A stretch of DNA of 35,137 nt from Candidatus Rokuibacteriota bacterium (GCA_003220335.1 QHSB01000242.1:1-35137); one strand, 5' to 3'. Numbered from the stretch's first letter, positions 1 to 8,347 are shown. The notes: generated by a model not told the origin, from the letters alone. Made by a program: numbers and translations.

Positions 1-2
1 CG

Positions 3-287
3 AGCACTCTCAAGGTCTTCATCACGCAGCCGCGGAACAACGACACCGTCAGTGGCACCGCCTGGGTCGTGATCTGGGTGGAGGGCACGAGCGGGTCGTC
101 CAACGTCTTCACGCTGAGTGCCGATGGCAAGCAGGTCGGCACGCAGACGACGTCATCGCGCGGGCCCGTTACCTTGCCGTGGGACACGCGGTCGGTGATC
201 AACGGCACCCACACGCTGACGGCGACGGTGCGAGACGCGCAGGGCAACACCGGCACAGCCAGCATCACCGTCATCGTGAGGAACTAA
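3..287 (+). CDS. Ig-like domain protein, C-terminal fragment
   Basis: The reading frame is open from the window edge, so the N-terminus lies outside. About 94 residues are visible and form one bacterial Ig-like repeat: an opening strand (VFITQPRNNDTVSG), a middle with FTLSADGKQVG, and the typical ending GTHTLTATVRDAQGNTGTAS followed by a last strand ending in RN. Such beta-sandwich modules are found in secreted or surface proteins and often carry other domains upstream. The family assignment rests on this pattern; the function of the whole protein cannot be judged. Its TAA stop shares three bases with the TAG stop of the convergent cheD gene. Confidence is good for the fold and low for the role. 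Confidence 0.7.
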   Translation, partial: STLKVFITQPRNNDTVSGTAWVVIWVEGTSGSSNVFTLSADGKQVGTQTTSSRGPVTLPWDTRSVINGTHTLTATVRDAQGNTGTASITVIVRN

Positions 288-859
288 CGGCCCGCGTCGG
301 CAGGCGGAAACAGGGTCACGCCGCCGGAACGCGGCGACCGCTGCAGGGTGGAGAGATGCGTGGTTTCCTCCATGGACGTCTGGCGGATGGTGCGGCGTCC
401 GAGTCGCTTCACGTACGCCGCCCCGGTGTCCGTGTAGAAATGGACGCGCCTCGGCAGATATCCCCCCAGATCCCAGCCGAGCACGGGAACGCGTTCGGTC
501 GCCAGGAACTGCTGGATGAATCTGATGTTCTGGGCGGGCACGCTGTCGGTCTGCGCGCTGAAGGCGAGCACGTGACCGCCGCCGAAGACCTTCGCTTGCA
601 GGCGGCGCCGGTCGCCACCGCTCTTTTGCATGGCCCCGATCAGCAGCTCCATGGCGTGGATGCCGAATCGCGCGGGATCGGCAGGCGTATCGCCGTTGCA
701 GGGCGTCGGGAGCAGGAAGTGATTCATCCCTCCCAGCCGCAGAACCGGATCGAACAGGCAGACGGCGATGCACGATCCCACGACCGTCTTGATCACGGTC
801 GGTTCCTTGGCGACGTGAATCTTGCCGATGTGAATCGTGACGCCCGGGCGAGGGGTCAT
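284..859 (-). CDS. cheD: Chemoreceptor glutamine deamidase CheD
   Basis: CheD deamidates specific glutamines on methyl-accepting chemotaxis proteins and in some bacteria also interacts with a CheC phosphatase. This 191-residue protein has the family core: the nucleophile motif GSC with C30, the strand CLFDP, and GGMNHFLLP with H47 as catalytic base; T25 is the likely third member. Downstream, KVFGGGHVL and the closing segment with GGYLPRRVHFYTDTG fit the family. The C-terminal 25 or so residues are an extension without a recognised motif. The gene is last in the chemotaxis operon; its ATG overlaps the cheR stop (ATGA), so the two are probably translationally coupled. No CheC is encoded nearby, so CheD may act only as a deamidase. 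Confidence 0.93.
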   Translation of the reverse strand: MTPRPGVTIHIGKIHVAKEPTVIKTVVGSCIAVCLFDPVLRLGGMNHFLLPTPCNGDTPADPARFGIHAMELLIGAMQKSGGDRRRLQAKVFGGGHVLAFSAQTDSVPAQNIRFIQQFLATERVPVLGWDLGGYLPRRVHFYTDTGAAYVKRLGRRTIRQTSMEETTHLSTLQRSPRSGGVTLFPPADAGR

Positions 860-1773
860 GGGGCGGGCGGCCGGTCAGTGTGACGCGCCCGGTTTCGGTA
901 GACGGAATTGGCCACGTGCTCGAGGCCCGCCTGAAGACCGAGCAGCGACTCGGAATGTCCGAGAAACAGCAGACCGCCGGGCCGCAGGAAGTGGACCAGC
1001 CGTTGCAGTATCCCTCGCTGGCCCGGCTTGTCGAAGTAGATCGTGACGTTGCGGCAGAAGATCGCGTCGAACTGGGTACGGATCGGCCAGCCCTCGTGCA
1101 CCAGATTGATGCGCCGAACCTTCACGAGCTCTCGCACCTCGGGAGCGATCTGGACCAGATGTCGACCGTGAATCGAGAGCCGGGTGAAGTAGGGCTCGCG
1201 CAGCCGCGGAGGGACGGACCGCAGCGACTCCTCGGGGTACAGACCCGCCTGGGCGACCGACAGCATGTCGGTATCGATGTCCGAGGCGAGGATTTTCACG
1301 TCCCAGCGCGCCGGAGCGAGCGCCGCCAGCACGGTCATGGCGATGCTGTACGCCTCTTCCCCACTGGAGCACCCCGCGCTCCACAGCCGGAGCCGTCGCA
1401 CATCCTCGCCGGGACCGGCCGCGCGCGCCCGCTGCTCCGTCACGTAGCCTCGAAGGACGTCGAAATGATGGAGCTCGCGAAAAAATTCCGTCTTGTTGGT
1501 GGTGATGGCGTTGATCAGCGCCTGCCGCTCGGCGCCGGCGGGATCGCGCTCGCGCAGATGCTCGTGATACTGCTGGAATGTCCGGTAGCCGTAATGCCGC
1601 AAGCGCTTGCCGAGTCTCGCGCACACCAGCTCCCGCTTGCTGTCGCCAATGGCGATGCCGGTGCACTCGCGCACCAGCACCTGGAACAATTTGAACTCCG
1701 CCTCGGTGATCCGCGCCGAGGCGGTGGAGGCGTCGCCGTCGAGTCGCCCGTGTCCGGCCATCTCGTGACGCAC
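856..1773 (-). CDS. cheR: Chemotaxis protein methyltransferase CheR
   Basis: CheR transfers methyl groups from S-adenosylmethionine to glutamates of chemoreceptors during adaptation. The 305-residue protein has the N-terminal helical domain with TNKTEFFRE, the SAM-binding motif SAGCSSGEEAYS, a middle ASDIDTDML segment and FCRNVTIYFD near the C-terminus, followed by GGLLFLGHSES; all are CheR signatures. I chose the GTG at 1773 because AGGAGG lies four bases upstream; an ATG at 1761 is the alternative and would be too far from it. There are 14 bases between the cheW stop and this start. The usual antagonist, CheB methylesterase, is absent from the operon. There are about 20 poorly conserved residues after the last motif. 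Confidence 0.95.
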   Translation of the reverse strand: MRHEMAGHGRLDGDASTASARITEAEFKLFQVLVRECTGIAIGDSKRELVCARLGKRLRHYGYRTFQQYHEHLRERDPAGAERQALINAITTNKTEFFRELHHFDVLRGYVTEQRARAAGPGEDVRRLRLWSAGCSSGEEAYSIAMTVLAALAPARWDVKILASDIDTDMLSVAQAGLYPEESLRSVPPRLREPYFTRLSIHGRHLVQIAPEVRELVKVRRINLVHEGWPIRTQFDAIFCRNVTIYFDKPGQRGILQRLVHFLRPGGLLFLGHSESLLGLQAGLEHVANSVYRNRARHTDRPPAP

Positions 1774-1787
1774 GCGCCCTCCTGGGG

Positions 1788-2234
1788 TTACGCCGGGCTC
1801 GGTAGCGGCGTGGACGGGTCCTCTCGCAGGATCGTGTCGAGGCTCAACAGCACGATCAAGCGCTCGCCGACGTGCACGAGGCCGGCGATGAATCGCGTCT
1901 CGGCGTGGGCGCCGAACTCGGGCGGCGCCTGGACCTCGGCGTGCTGGATATCGGCGACATCCGAGACCTCGTCGACGAAGAGCCCGACGATCTTCGCTCC
2001 GACGGTGACGACGACGATCGCCGAAAACCGCATGTCGGAGGTTTCCGGCATGCCGAGGCGGCAGCGGAGATCGACGACCGGCACCACGGTGCCCCGCAGG
2101 TTGATCACGCCCTTGACGTAGGCGGGCGTGTTGGGAATCGGCGTGATCCGCGAATGGCCCCTGATTTCCTGGACCCTGAGGATCTCGATCGCGTACTCCT
2201 CGCGCCCGAGCTTGAACGTCAGATACTGTGCCAT
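1788..2234 (-). CDS. cheW: Chemotaxis coupling protein CheW
   Basis: CheW links chemoreceptors to the CheA kinase in the signalling array. The 148-residue protein starts [18 protein letters not shown] and continues with VQEIRG, the motif GVINLRGTVVPVVDLR and GLFVDEVSDV, which define the single CheW-like SH3-type domain; length is normal. The ATG at 2234 overlaps the last base of the mcp TGA stop, and its ribosome-binding site GAGGAG lies inside the last codons of mcp. Translation of receptor and coupler is therefore probably linked. No unusual residues were noticed beyond a proline-rich last ten residues. Confidence 0.95.
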   Translation of the reverse strand: MAQYLTFKLGREEYAIEILRVQEIRGHSRITPIPNTPAYVKGVINLRGTVVPVVDLRCRLGMPETSDMRFSAIVVVTVGAKIVGLFVDEVSDVADIQHAEVQAPPEFGAHAETRFIAGLVHVGERLIVLLSLDTILREDPSTPLPSPA

Positions 2235-3895
2235 CAAAACTCCTCGAAGCTTTCGTCGCCCCGGAGCGCCGCCCCGTTCGTGGTCGGCGCCGTCATCACG
2301 GCGGCCGACCGCCGGGACGAGCGATGCGCGGTGGTCCGGACCTGCCGTCCGAGCGACACGGTAGCCGGCGCCGCCGGCGCGGTCTGCCGGCCACCGTCGT
2401 CGAGGCGGAACCGACCGACCAGGTCCTGCAGCTCGCCCGACTGGGCCGCGAGTGTCTCCGCCGTCGACGTGAGCTCCTCCGTCTGGGCGGCGACGCCCTG
2501 GACCACCTGGTCCATCTGCGTGACGGCCCGGTTCACTTGCTCGATCCCGACCGCCTGCTCGCGCGAGGCACTCGCGATGTCCGTCACGATCGTCGTCACC
2601 TGTTTCACCGACCCCACGATGTCGTGCAACGTCTGACCGGACTTGTTGACGAGCCCGGCCCCGTCGTCGATCTTCATCACGGAGTCCTGGATGAGCGCCT
2701 TGATCTCCTTGGCCGCTTCGGCGCTTCGCTGCGCGAGGCTGCGGACTTCCGCGGCGACCACCGCGAAGCCGCGGCCTTGCTCGCCCGCGCGCGCCGCCTC
2801 GACGGCGGCGTTGAGGGCGAGCAGATTCGTCTGGAACGCGATGTCGTCGATCACGGCGATGATCTCGGCGATCTTCCGCGCCGCGCGCGTGATTTCCTGC
2901 ATCGCGGTCACCGCCTCGGACACGACCTGACCCCCCGCCTCGGCCGTGTCCCGCGAGCCGATGGCGAGCCGGCTGGCCTCCTGGGCGTTGGCGGCGTTCT
3001 GGCGCACGGTCCCCGTGAGCTCCTCCAGCGAGGCCGCGGTCTCCTCCAGGGAGGACGCCTGCTGCTGCGAGCCCGTCGACAGCTGCTGGGACGCCTCGGA
3101 CAGCTGCTCGGCGGCGATGCCGACCTGCGCCGACGCCTCGCGGATCTGGCGGACGAGCCGCTGCATGTTGTCGAGGAAGGTGTTGAGCGAGCGCGCGAGC
3201 TGTCCGGTTTCATCCTGCGAACGGGCGTCCAGCCGGACGGTCAGGTCGGCCTCGCCGGCCGCCAGCTCCTGAAGCCGCTGCGCGGCCTGCCGCAGCGGAC
3301 GCACCATCAGGCGGGCGACATACACGTAGACGCCGACGCCGAGCACCAGCGCCAGCAGCCCGACGCCGCTGAAGGTCCACGCCGCCGACTGCGCCATGGC
3401 CGTGATCTCCTCGGTCGACACGCCGATGCGCAGGACGCCGAGCCGGTTGGACTGCGCTTTCACGGGCACCGCCACCTCGTACACGCCGCTCGAAGGGGTC
3501 GGGCGCCGGACGAGACTGTGGATCCTCAAGGCGGCGGCCTCGAACTCCGTCCGGGTGAGCGTCTGGTTGCGCAGCGTGACGTCGGTGCTGGCGACGCCGC
3601 GGCCGTCGTTGCCGACGAGGATGGCGTAGGCGATGTCGCGATCCGCGGCCTTGGCCGCCTCGAGGATCTGCTGAAGCTGGTCGTATTCGCCCATCGCGAA
3701 CGGATCGCCGGCCGCGGTGGCGAGGTTACGCGCCAGACTCTCGGACTTCCGCTCCAGCGAGCGCGACAGCGAGGCGTTCTGCGCCTGCACGAACATGACC
3801 CCCAGCGCCACGATGGCGCCCACGAAGATGCTGATGAAGGGCACCACCAGCTTCACGGTCAGGCTCCAGCGTCGAAGACCGGATTCGGCCACCAT
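2234..3895 (-). CDS. mcp: Methyl-accepting chemotaxis protein with periplasmic sensor
   Basis: Transmembrane chemoreceptor of 553 residues. The layout is: cytoplasmic start, TM1 about 12-35, a periplasmic sensor about 36-172 that looks like a single-Cache/PAS-like fold ([15 protein letters not shown], then [22 protein letters not shown]), TM2 about 173-195, HAMP about 195-250, then the long signalling coiled coil. The hairpin tip at about 350-382 ([32 protein letters not shown]) is the CheA/CheW contact region. The start is set by AAGGAGGAG before ATG 3895; the frame stays open far upstream but that part overlaps the binding-protein gene. The C-terminus reads SFEEF, matching the x-aromatic-x-x-aromatic tether pattern used by CheR/CheB. 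The upstream binding protein is the likely ligand partner (inference). Confidence 0.93.
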   Translation of the reverse strand: MVAESGLRRWSLTVKLVVPFISIFVGAIVALGVMFVQAQNASLSRSLERKSESLARNLATAAGDPFAMGEYDQLQQILEAAKAADRDIAYAILVGNDGRGVASTDVTLRNQTLTRTEFEAAALRIHSLVRRPTPSSGVYEVAVPVKAQSNRLGVLRIGVSTEEITAMAQSAAWTFSGVGLLALVLGVGVYVYVARLMVRPLRQAAQRLQELAAGEADLTVRLDARSQDETGQLARSLNTFLDNMQRLVRQIREASAQVGIAAEQLSEASQQLSTGSQQQASSLEETAASLEELTGTVRQNAANAQEASRLAIGSRDTAEAGGQVVSEAVTAMQEITRAARKIAEIIAVIDDIAFQTNLLALNAAVEAARAGEQGRGFAVVAAEVRSLAQRSAEAAKEIKALIQDSVMKIDDGAGLVNKSGQTLHDIVGSVKQVTTIVTDIASASREQAVGIEQVNRAVTQMDQVVQGVAAQTEELTSTAETLAAQSGELQDLVGRFRLDDGGRQTAPAAPATVSLGRQVRTTAHRSSRRSAAVMTAPTTNGAALRGDESFEEF

Positions 3896-3912
3896 GGAAC
3901 GCTCCTCCTTGC

Positions 3913-5094
3913 TCACCGCGTCTTCTGGAGTTCTCTCCAGTCGGCGAAGACCGTGGCCCGGCCGTCCCGCACCAGGGTGTAGTACACGCTGCTGAATCCC
4001 TTGTGATTGCGGGGGCCGTAGCTGAGCTTGAGCTGGGGACCGAGTCCGATGTCCAGGTCCCGGATGGATTCGATCGCGTCCACGAGCCGCTCGCGCGTGA
4101 GGTCTCGGCCCGCGCGCTTGAGCCCCTCGACCATGACCACCGCGTCGACGTAGCCCTCGAGGCTGACGAAGTTCGGCTGGGCCTCGGGGAAGTATTTCTT
4201 GAGCGCCTTCTGATAGAGGGCGACGGTCGGGATGTCGGCGCGCGTGGGCGGCGGCACGACCTGGGTGATCACGACGCCCTCGCCGTCCTTGCCGGCGGCC
4301 TTGATGAACGCCTCGGTCCCGACGAACGAGACGGTGAGATACAGCGGATTCCACCCCGCGGTCCGGCCCCGCTTCACCATCTCGGCGAGCGGCGCGTACG
4401 GTCCCACCATGACCACCGCGTCGGGGGCGCCCGCCCGCACCAGCTCGAGGCCACGACCGACGTCGAGCGTGTTGCGCGGAAATGAGCCGAGGGCGACGGG
4501 GGCGGCGTTGTATTTCGCGAGGGCGAGCTTCACGCCCTCCAGCACCGCGACGCCGAACGCGTCGTCCTGGTAGAAGACGGCAATCTTGCGCATCCCCAGG
4601 GCGTTCCACAAGTTGTCGACCTGCTCGCGCGCTTCGTCGTAATAGGACGCCCGGACGTTGACGACGTAGCGCTTGAACGGCTCGTGGAGCAGCTGCGCGC
4701 CGGTGAACAGTCCGATGATCGGGATCTTGCTGCTCTCGGCCATGGGCGCGTGCTTGGCGCCGGTCGGGGTTCCGACGAAGAATCCCGCCGCGAACACGTG
4801 CTCCTGCTTCAGCCGGTTGAAGCACTCGATCGCCTTGGCCGGCTCGTAGCTGTCGTCGAGCGACAAGAGCTTGAGCTTTCGGCCGTGGATGCCGCCCTGG
4901 TCATTGACGGTCTGCAGATACGCCCGCGCCCCGAGCACCGTCTGCTGACCAAGGAAGTTCGCGGGACCGTCCAGGGCGGCGCACGACCCGATGAGCACTT
5001 CGGTGTCGGTCACGCCCGGCTCCGCCATCGCGCGCGCGGCCATCGCCAGGCTCGCGAGCAGCATTGCGATTGTCACCACCGTGCTGGCCTTCAT
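3913..5094 (-). CDS. Periplasmic substrate-binding protein in the chemotaxis operon
   Basis: A 393-residue type I periplasmic binding protein of the branched-chain amino acid/amide class (Peripla_BP_6). A Sec signal peptide ([21 protein letters not shown], cleaved near AMA-EP) precedes [19 protein letters not shown], the usual first strand and ligand-loop region. [20 protein letters not shown] and the later [20 protein letters not shown] also fit. ATG 5094 overlaps the cheA stop and has GGAGGGAACCC upstream. No ABC permease or ATPase is encoded in the operon; 17 bases separate it from mcp. By analogy with the maltose-binding protein and Tar, it probably presents a ligand to the adjacent receptor, but this and the ligand are inference. 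It could alternatively feed a transporter encoded elsewhere. Confidence 0.88.
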   Translation of the reverse strand: MKASTVVTIAMLLASLAMAARAMAEPGVTDTEVLIGSCAALDGPANFLGQQTVLGARAYLQTVNDQGGIHGRKLKLLSLDDSYEPAKAIECFNRLKQEHVFAAGFFVGTPTGAKHAPMAESSKIPIIGLFTGAQLLHEPFKRYVVNVRASYYDEAREQVDNLWNALGMRKIAVFYQDDAFGVAVLEGVKLALAKYNAAPVALGSFPRNTLDVGRGLELVRAGAPDAVVMVGPYAPLAEMVKRGRTAGWNPLYLTVSFVGTEAFIKAAGKDGEGVVITQVVPPPTRADIPTVALYQKALKKYFPEAQPNFVSLEGYVDAVVMVEGLKRAGRDLTRERLVDAIESIRDLDIGLGPQLKLSYGPRNHKGFSSVYYTLVRDGRATVFADWRELQKTR

Positions 5095-6725
5095 GGGTTC
5101 CCTCCGGTCGTTGTCGACGGCGCCATGGCCCGACGGTCCGGTCTCGCACGGCTCGACGCCAGCAAGCCCGGCACGTCGACGATCAGCGCCACGCTGCCGT
5201 CCCCGAGAATCGTGGCGCCGGCCAACCCCTCGATCTTCCGGTAATTGGTTTCCAGGCTGCGGATCACCACCTGCTGCTGGGCGAGCAGCTCGTCCACGAG
5301 CAGCGCGATTTTCTCGCCGTCGCGCTCGACGATGACCACGACACCGTCCGTCGCCTCCCGCGAAGAGGGCTCGAGGCTGAAGAGCCGGTGCAGCCGGATC
5401 AGGGGCAGCACTTCGCCTCGCAGCGTGAAGGTCTCGACGCCGTGCAGCAGGACGTGGAGATCGCTCGCCCGCGGTCGGACACACTCGACGATCGACAACA
5501 GCGGGACGATGTAGACGCCGCCACCGACCCGCAGGCATTGGGCTTCCAGGATCACGAGGGTCAGGGGCAGCGTGAGGTGAAACGTCGTCCCGCGCCCGCG
5601 CTCGGTCCGGATACCGATCGAGCCGCCGAGCGCCTCGATGTTGCGGGCCACGATATCCATTCCGACCCCACGGCCGGAAATCTCGGAGACGCGGTCGGCC
5701 GTCGAGAATCCCGGCCGGAAGATGAAGGCGAACAGCTCGCGGTCACCGAGGACGTCCGTGGCGGCGATCAGGCCGCCGGCCACCGCCTGCGCGCGGATGC
5801 GGTCGCGGTCCAGGCCCCGGCCATCGTCCGAGACCTCGATGTGGATGTTGCCGCTCTGCTGATACGCGCTGACCTCGACGCGGCCGACGCGATCCTTGCC
5901 CGCGCGCTCACGCTCGTCCGGCGCCTCGATGCCGTGATCGACGGCGTTGCGAACGAGGTGCGTCAGCGGGTCCACGATGTATTCACTGACACTCTTGTCG
6001 ACCTCGGTGGTTTCGCCGCGCGTGTGGAGGACGACGTGCCGGCCGGCGGCGTGGGCGAGATCCCGCACGAGCCGCGGCAGACGGGCGAACACGTGCTGGA
6101 TCGGGACCACGCGGACGTTCATGACCCGCTCCTGGAGCTCGCGCACGCGCCGATCCATGCGTGTCACCGCCTCCTGGAGCGGGCCGTGCACCGGCCCGAT
6201 CCGGGCCACCAGCTCCGCGACCATGGACTGCGAGACGGCCAGTTCGCCGACGAGGTCGACGAGGCGGTCGACTTTTTCCGTTGCCACGCGCAGCGTGCCG
6301 CCGTCGGTCGCCGCGTCGCTCGCGCGCGGAGCCGGCGACGCGCGGCGGATGTCGGCGACGTCGGCAAGCATGCCGAGGGATTCGTCGAGGTCGACGGCGC
6401 TGGTCGGGGACGCCTCGCCCGCCTCTCTGACGAGCGTGCCGAGCGCGTCGGCGGCCGCGAGCAGCTTGTCGGTCACGGCCGCGGTGACGGCCAGATCCCC
6501 CTTGCGCAGGCGCGTCAGAAAATCCTCCAGGCCGTGCGTGAAGCGCGCGATGCGGTCATAGCGCAGCATCCCGCTGAGCCCCTTCAGCGTGTGCGCGCCC
6601 CGGAATATGCGGTCGAGCGTCTCGCGGTCGGTGGGCTCGTGTTCGAGCCGCAGCACGCCTTGCTCGAAGTGACGAACGAGGTCGGCGGCTTCCACGAAGA
6701 ACATCCGCCGGATGTCCTCGCTCAC
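5091..6725 (-). CDS. cheA: Chemotaxis histidine kinase CheA, compact form
   Basis: CheA autophosphorylates and passes phosphate to CheY. The 544-residue protein has an N-terminal Hpt (P1) domain with H45 in AHTLKGLSG, a short Ala/Pro linker, the dimerisation helices (KVDRLVDLVGELAVSQSM), the ATPase domain with N-box HLVRNAVDHGIE, G1 DDGRGLD and G2 GRGVGMDIV, and a C-terminal CheW-like P5 domain that includes SGVYIVPLLSIVE-like residues. It is about 110 residues shorter than E. coli CheA, and the missing piece is the P2 CheY/CheB docking domain between P1 and P3. The GTG start at 6725 overlaps the upstream cheY stop (GTGA). An open frame continues upstream to 7124 but overlaps cheY and has no P1-like content. 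Confidence 0.95.
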   Translation of the reverse strand: MSEDIRRMFFVEAADLVRHFEQGVLRLEHEPTDRETLDRIFRGAHTLKGLSGMLRYDRIARFTHGLEDFLTRLRKGDLAVTAAVTDKLLAAADALGTLVREAGEASPTSAVDLDESLGMLADVADIRRASPAPRASDAATDGGTLRVATEKVDRLVDLVGELAVSQSMVAELVARIGPVHGPLQEAVTRMDRRVRELQERVMNVRVVPIQHVFARLPRLVRDLAHAAGRHVVLHTRGETTEVDKSVSEYIVDPLTHLVRNAVDHGIEAPDERERAGKDRVGRVEVSAYQQSGNIHIEVSDDGRGLDRDRIRAQAVAGGLIAATDVLGDRELFAFIFRPGFSTADRVSEISGRGVGMDIVARNIEALGGSIGIRTERGRGTTFHLTLPLTLVILEAQCLRVGGGVYIVPLLSIVECVRPRASDLHVLLHGVETFTLRGEVLPLIRLHRLFSLEPSSREATDGVVVIVERDGEKIALLVDELLAQQQVVIRSLETNYRKIEGLAGATILGDGSVALIVDVPGLLASSRARPDRRAMAPSTTTGGNP

Positions 6726-7102
6726 TGGGGCGCCTGCACGCGCAGGACGTCGCCGACCACGTCCCGCAGCTGCGCGGGATCGAAGGGCTTGGTGATCCAT
6801 CCGGTCGCGCCGGCGGCCCGGCCCCGCTGCTTGGCCTCGTCGCTCGACTCCGTCGTGAGGATGAGAATCGGAACCGAACGGAAGGCCGGGAATGTCCGCA
6901 TCCGCCTCACCAGGCTGATGCCATCCAGCTCGGGCATGTTGACGTCGGCGATCACGAGGTCGGGGGCGACCTCCTGCACGACGGCCAGGGCCTGCAGCGC
7001 ATCCTCGCTCTCCGCCACCCGATACCCGCCCTCTTCGAGCGCGGAGCGGATCAGCATCCGCATCGTGGGCGAGTCTTCGACGATCAGGATCCTGGCGCTC
7101 AT
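6722..7102 (-). CDS. cheY: CheY-type response regulator (first upstream of cheA)
   Basis: A single-domain receiver of 126 residues. Acidic residues E9 and D10 (IVEDSPTMR) bind Mg, D53 in IADVNMPELDG is the phosphoacceptor, T83 or T84 sits in LILTTES, and K105 in ITKPFDP completes the site. There is no output domain. The ATG at 7102 overlaps the stop of the CheZ-like gene; an open frame reaches 7174, but the extra 24 residues lie inside that gene and lack receiver features. Its position directly before cheA suggests it is a CheA phosphorylation target. It could be the motor-binding CheY or a phosphate sink for the second CheY; sequence alone does not decide. Confidence 0.93.
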   Translation of the reverse strand: MSARILIVEDSPTMRMLIRSALEEGGYRVAESEDALQALAVVQEVAPDLVIADVNMPELDGISLVRRMRTFPAFRSVPILILTTESSDEAKQRGRAAGATGWITKPFDPAQLRDVVGDVLRVQAPQ

Positions 7103-7680
7103 GCCTGGGACGCCTTCGCAGCACCGTCCGCGTTGCGCTCCTTCGTCAGGTGGTCGGCCAGCTCCTGGCGCCACGGCGCCACCATCGCCGGCGAACCGAG
7201 CTTGGCGGCCAACCGGCCGGGAGCCGCCTGCTCGTCAGCGGCGCCGGATGGCAGGATCATCAGCACCTGTGACAGCTGCTCCTGCAGCTCCTCGATCGTA
7301 TCGATGGCCGCCCGCAGATATTGGGCCGTGAGGTCCTGGAACTGCATGTCGTCGCCGATCCGGGCGATCGCCGTCCCCAGCACCTCGAGCGACTGGGAGA
7401 CGTCATCCCATGCCTCCTGGGTTTCGGGGATCTCGCGGGAGGCGGCGCTCGAGAGCAGGGTGACGCCGTCGCGCAGTCGCGCAACGGCGGCGGACGAGCG
7501 ATCGGCCGCGTCGAGTACGTGCTGAGCCGCCGTCTCCGTCGATTGGATGATTCCCTGCAGCGTCACGATCACAGAAGGCAGCGTCGTGCCGCAGGCCGGT
7601 CGAATCGTGGCGAGTGCCGCCCCGGCGAATTCCGCCGCCACCTGCAGCGCCCGGTCGTCGGCGCCCGCGTCGACCGTCAC
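7099..7680 (-). CDS. cheZ: CheZ-like CheY-P phosphatase
   Basis: CheZ dephosphorylates CheY-P. This 193-residue, mostly helical protein carries MQFQDLTAQYL in its second half. That matches the CheZ active-site helix, where an Asp and a Gln four residues later (D143/Q147 in E. coli CheZ) contact CheY; here they are D116 and Q120. The flanks (long alpha-helical stretches, a charged variable tail) also fit, though overall length is slightly below the E. coli protein. The GTG start at 7680 overlaps the upstream cheY stop (GTGA) and its own stop overlaps the next cheY. Placement between two cheY genes supports the role. I see no obvious C-terminal CheY-tethering peptide, although the tail is basic and alanine-rich. 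Confidence 0.8.
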   Translation of the reverse strand: MTVDAGADDRALQVAAEFAGAALATIRPACGTTLPSVIVTLQGIIQSTETAAQHVLDAADRSSAAVARLRDGVTLLSSAASREIPETQEAWDDVSQSLEVLGTAIARIGDDMQFQDLTAQYLRAAIDTIEELQEQLSQVLMILPSGAADEQAAPGRLAAKLGSPAMVAPWRQELADHLTKERNADGAAKASQA

Positions 7681-8072
7681 GGCCGTCCTCCTGGTACCGT
7701 CGGGCGCGGGCCGACGAGATCATTGACCTTCTCGGCCAGCGTGTCGGCGTCGAACGGCTTGATGATGTAGGCATTGACGCCCGCCTCGAGGGCTTCGCGA
7801 ATATCCTCCTCCGCGCCCACGCCCGTGATCATGAGCACCGGGAGATCGCGCAGCGATGGCGCGCTTCGGAGGGCACGCAGCAGCTCGAGGCCCGTCATTT
7901 CCGGCATCGCCCAGTCGACGATGAGCAGATCGACCGTGCTCCTAAGCATCTTGATGAGGGCGACGCGCCCATCTTCAGCCTCGTCGATGCCGTCGAAGCC
8001 GGCGCTTTTCAGATTCGTCGCGATGATTCGCCGCATGGTCGGTGAGTCGTCGACCACCAGGATTCGGGTCAT
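7677..8072 (-). CDS. cheY: CheY response regulator, first gene of the operon
   Basis: A 131-residue single receiver domain: VVDDSPTMRR at the N-terminus gives D8/D9, D53 lies in IVDWAMPEMTG, T83 in LMITGVG and K105 in YIIKPFDAD. The DWxMP sequence at the phosphorylation site resembles motor-type CheY proteins more than the paralog next to cheA does. The ATG at 8072 is preceded by GGGAGGG; the longer open frame to 8231 adds residues with no receiver character. The gene leads the chemotaxis operon, so the operon promoter should lie in 8073-8347, but I could not find a convincing sigma-70 or sigma-28 site there. Confidence 0.94.
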   Translation of the reverse strand: MTRILVVDDSPTMRRIIATNLKSAGFDGIDEAEDGRVALIKMLRSTVDLLIVDWAMPEMTGLELLRALRSAPSLRDLPVLMITGVGAEEDIREALEAGVNAYIIKPFDADTLAEKVNDLVGPRPTVPGGRP

Positions 8073-8347
8073 GGCTCGTAACCCTCCCGCCCCGACGGGC
8101 CGCCTGATAACAGCAACGTCGATACCAAACGCTCCGTGAGGGCTGTAAACGACTACGGGGATTGACGTTTCGACGCCACAGCCGAAGCACAGATGGGCCT
8201 GGGACGAACCAACCCGCTGGCGCGGGATCATCCGATCTGATCAGAGACTGCTCGGCCTCCGACCAGTCGTCCGGACGCCCAATCGCCTCGAAGTTCGTGA
8301 TCTTGCGACGCTCTCGATTCGGTACAGGATTTGCGCTCCGAACGGCC
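8073..8347. other. Divergent intergenic region between cheY and the transglycosylase
   Basis: This stretch of 275 bases should hold promoters for the chemotaxis operon (minus) and for the transglycosylase (plus). I looked for TTGACA/TATAAT pairs and for the flagellar sigma-28 pattern TAAA-N15-GCCGATAA on both strands and found none that convinced me. A TTGACG at 8162-8167 on the plus strand has no -10 partner at the right distance. The plus frame of the transglycosylase stays open back to 8162, but that part lacks a ribosome-binding site and would precede the signal peptide with a charged segment. Confidence 0.5.

Noticed and set aside
3896-4825. Upstream extension of the mcp reading frame
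   Set aside because: The added residues lie entirely in the binding-protein gene, lack membrane or receptor features, and the ribosome-binding site supports ATG 3895.
6726-7124. Upstream extension of the cheA frame
   Set aside because: It overlaps cheY in another frame and has Arg/Ala-rich shadow composition; the Hpt domain starts directly after the GTG at 6725.
8162-8347. Upstream extension of the first transglycosylase
   Set aside because: It would precede the signal peptide with 62 charged residues and has no ribosome-binding site.
8073-8347. A flagellar sigma-28 promoter for the chemotaxis operon
   Set aside because: No TAAA-N15-GCCGATAA pattern is found on the minus strand.
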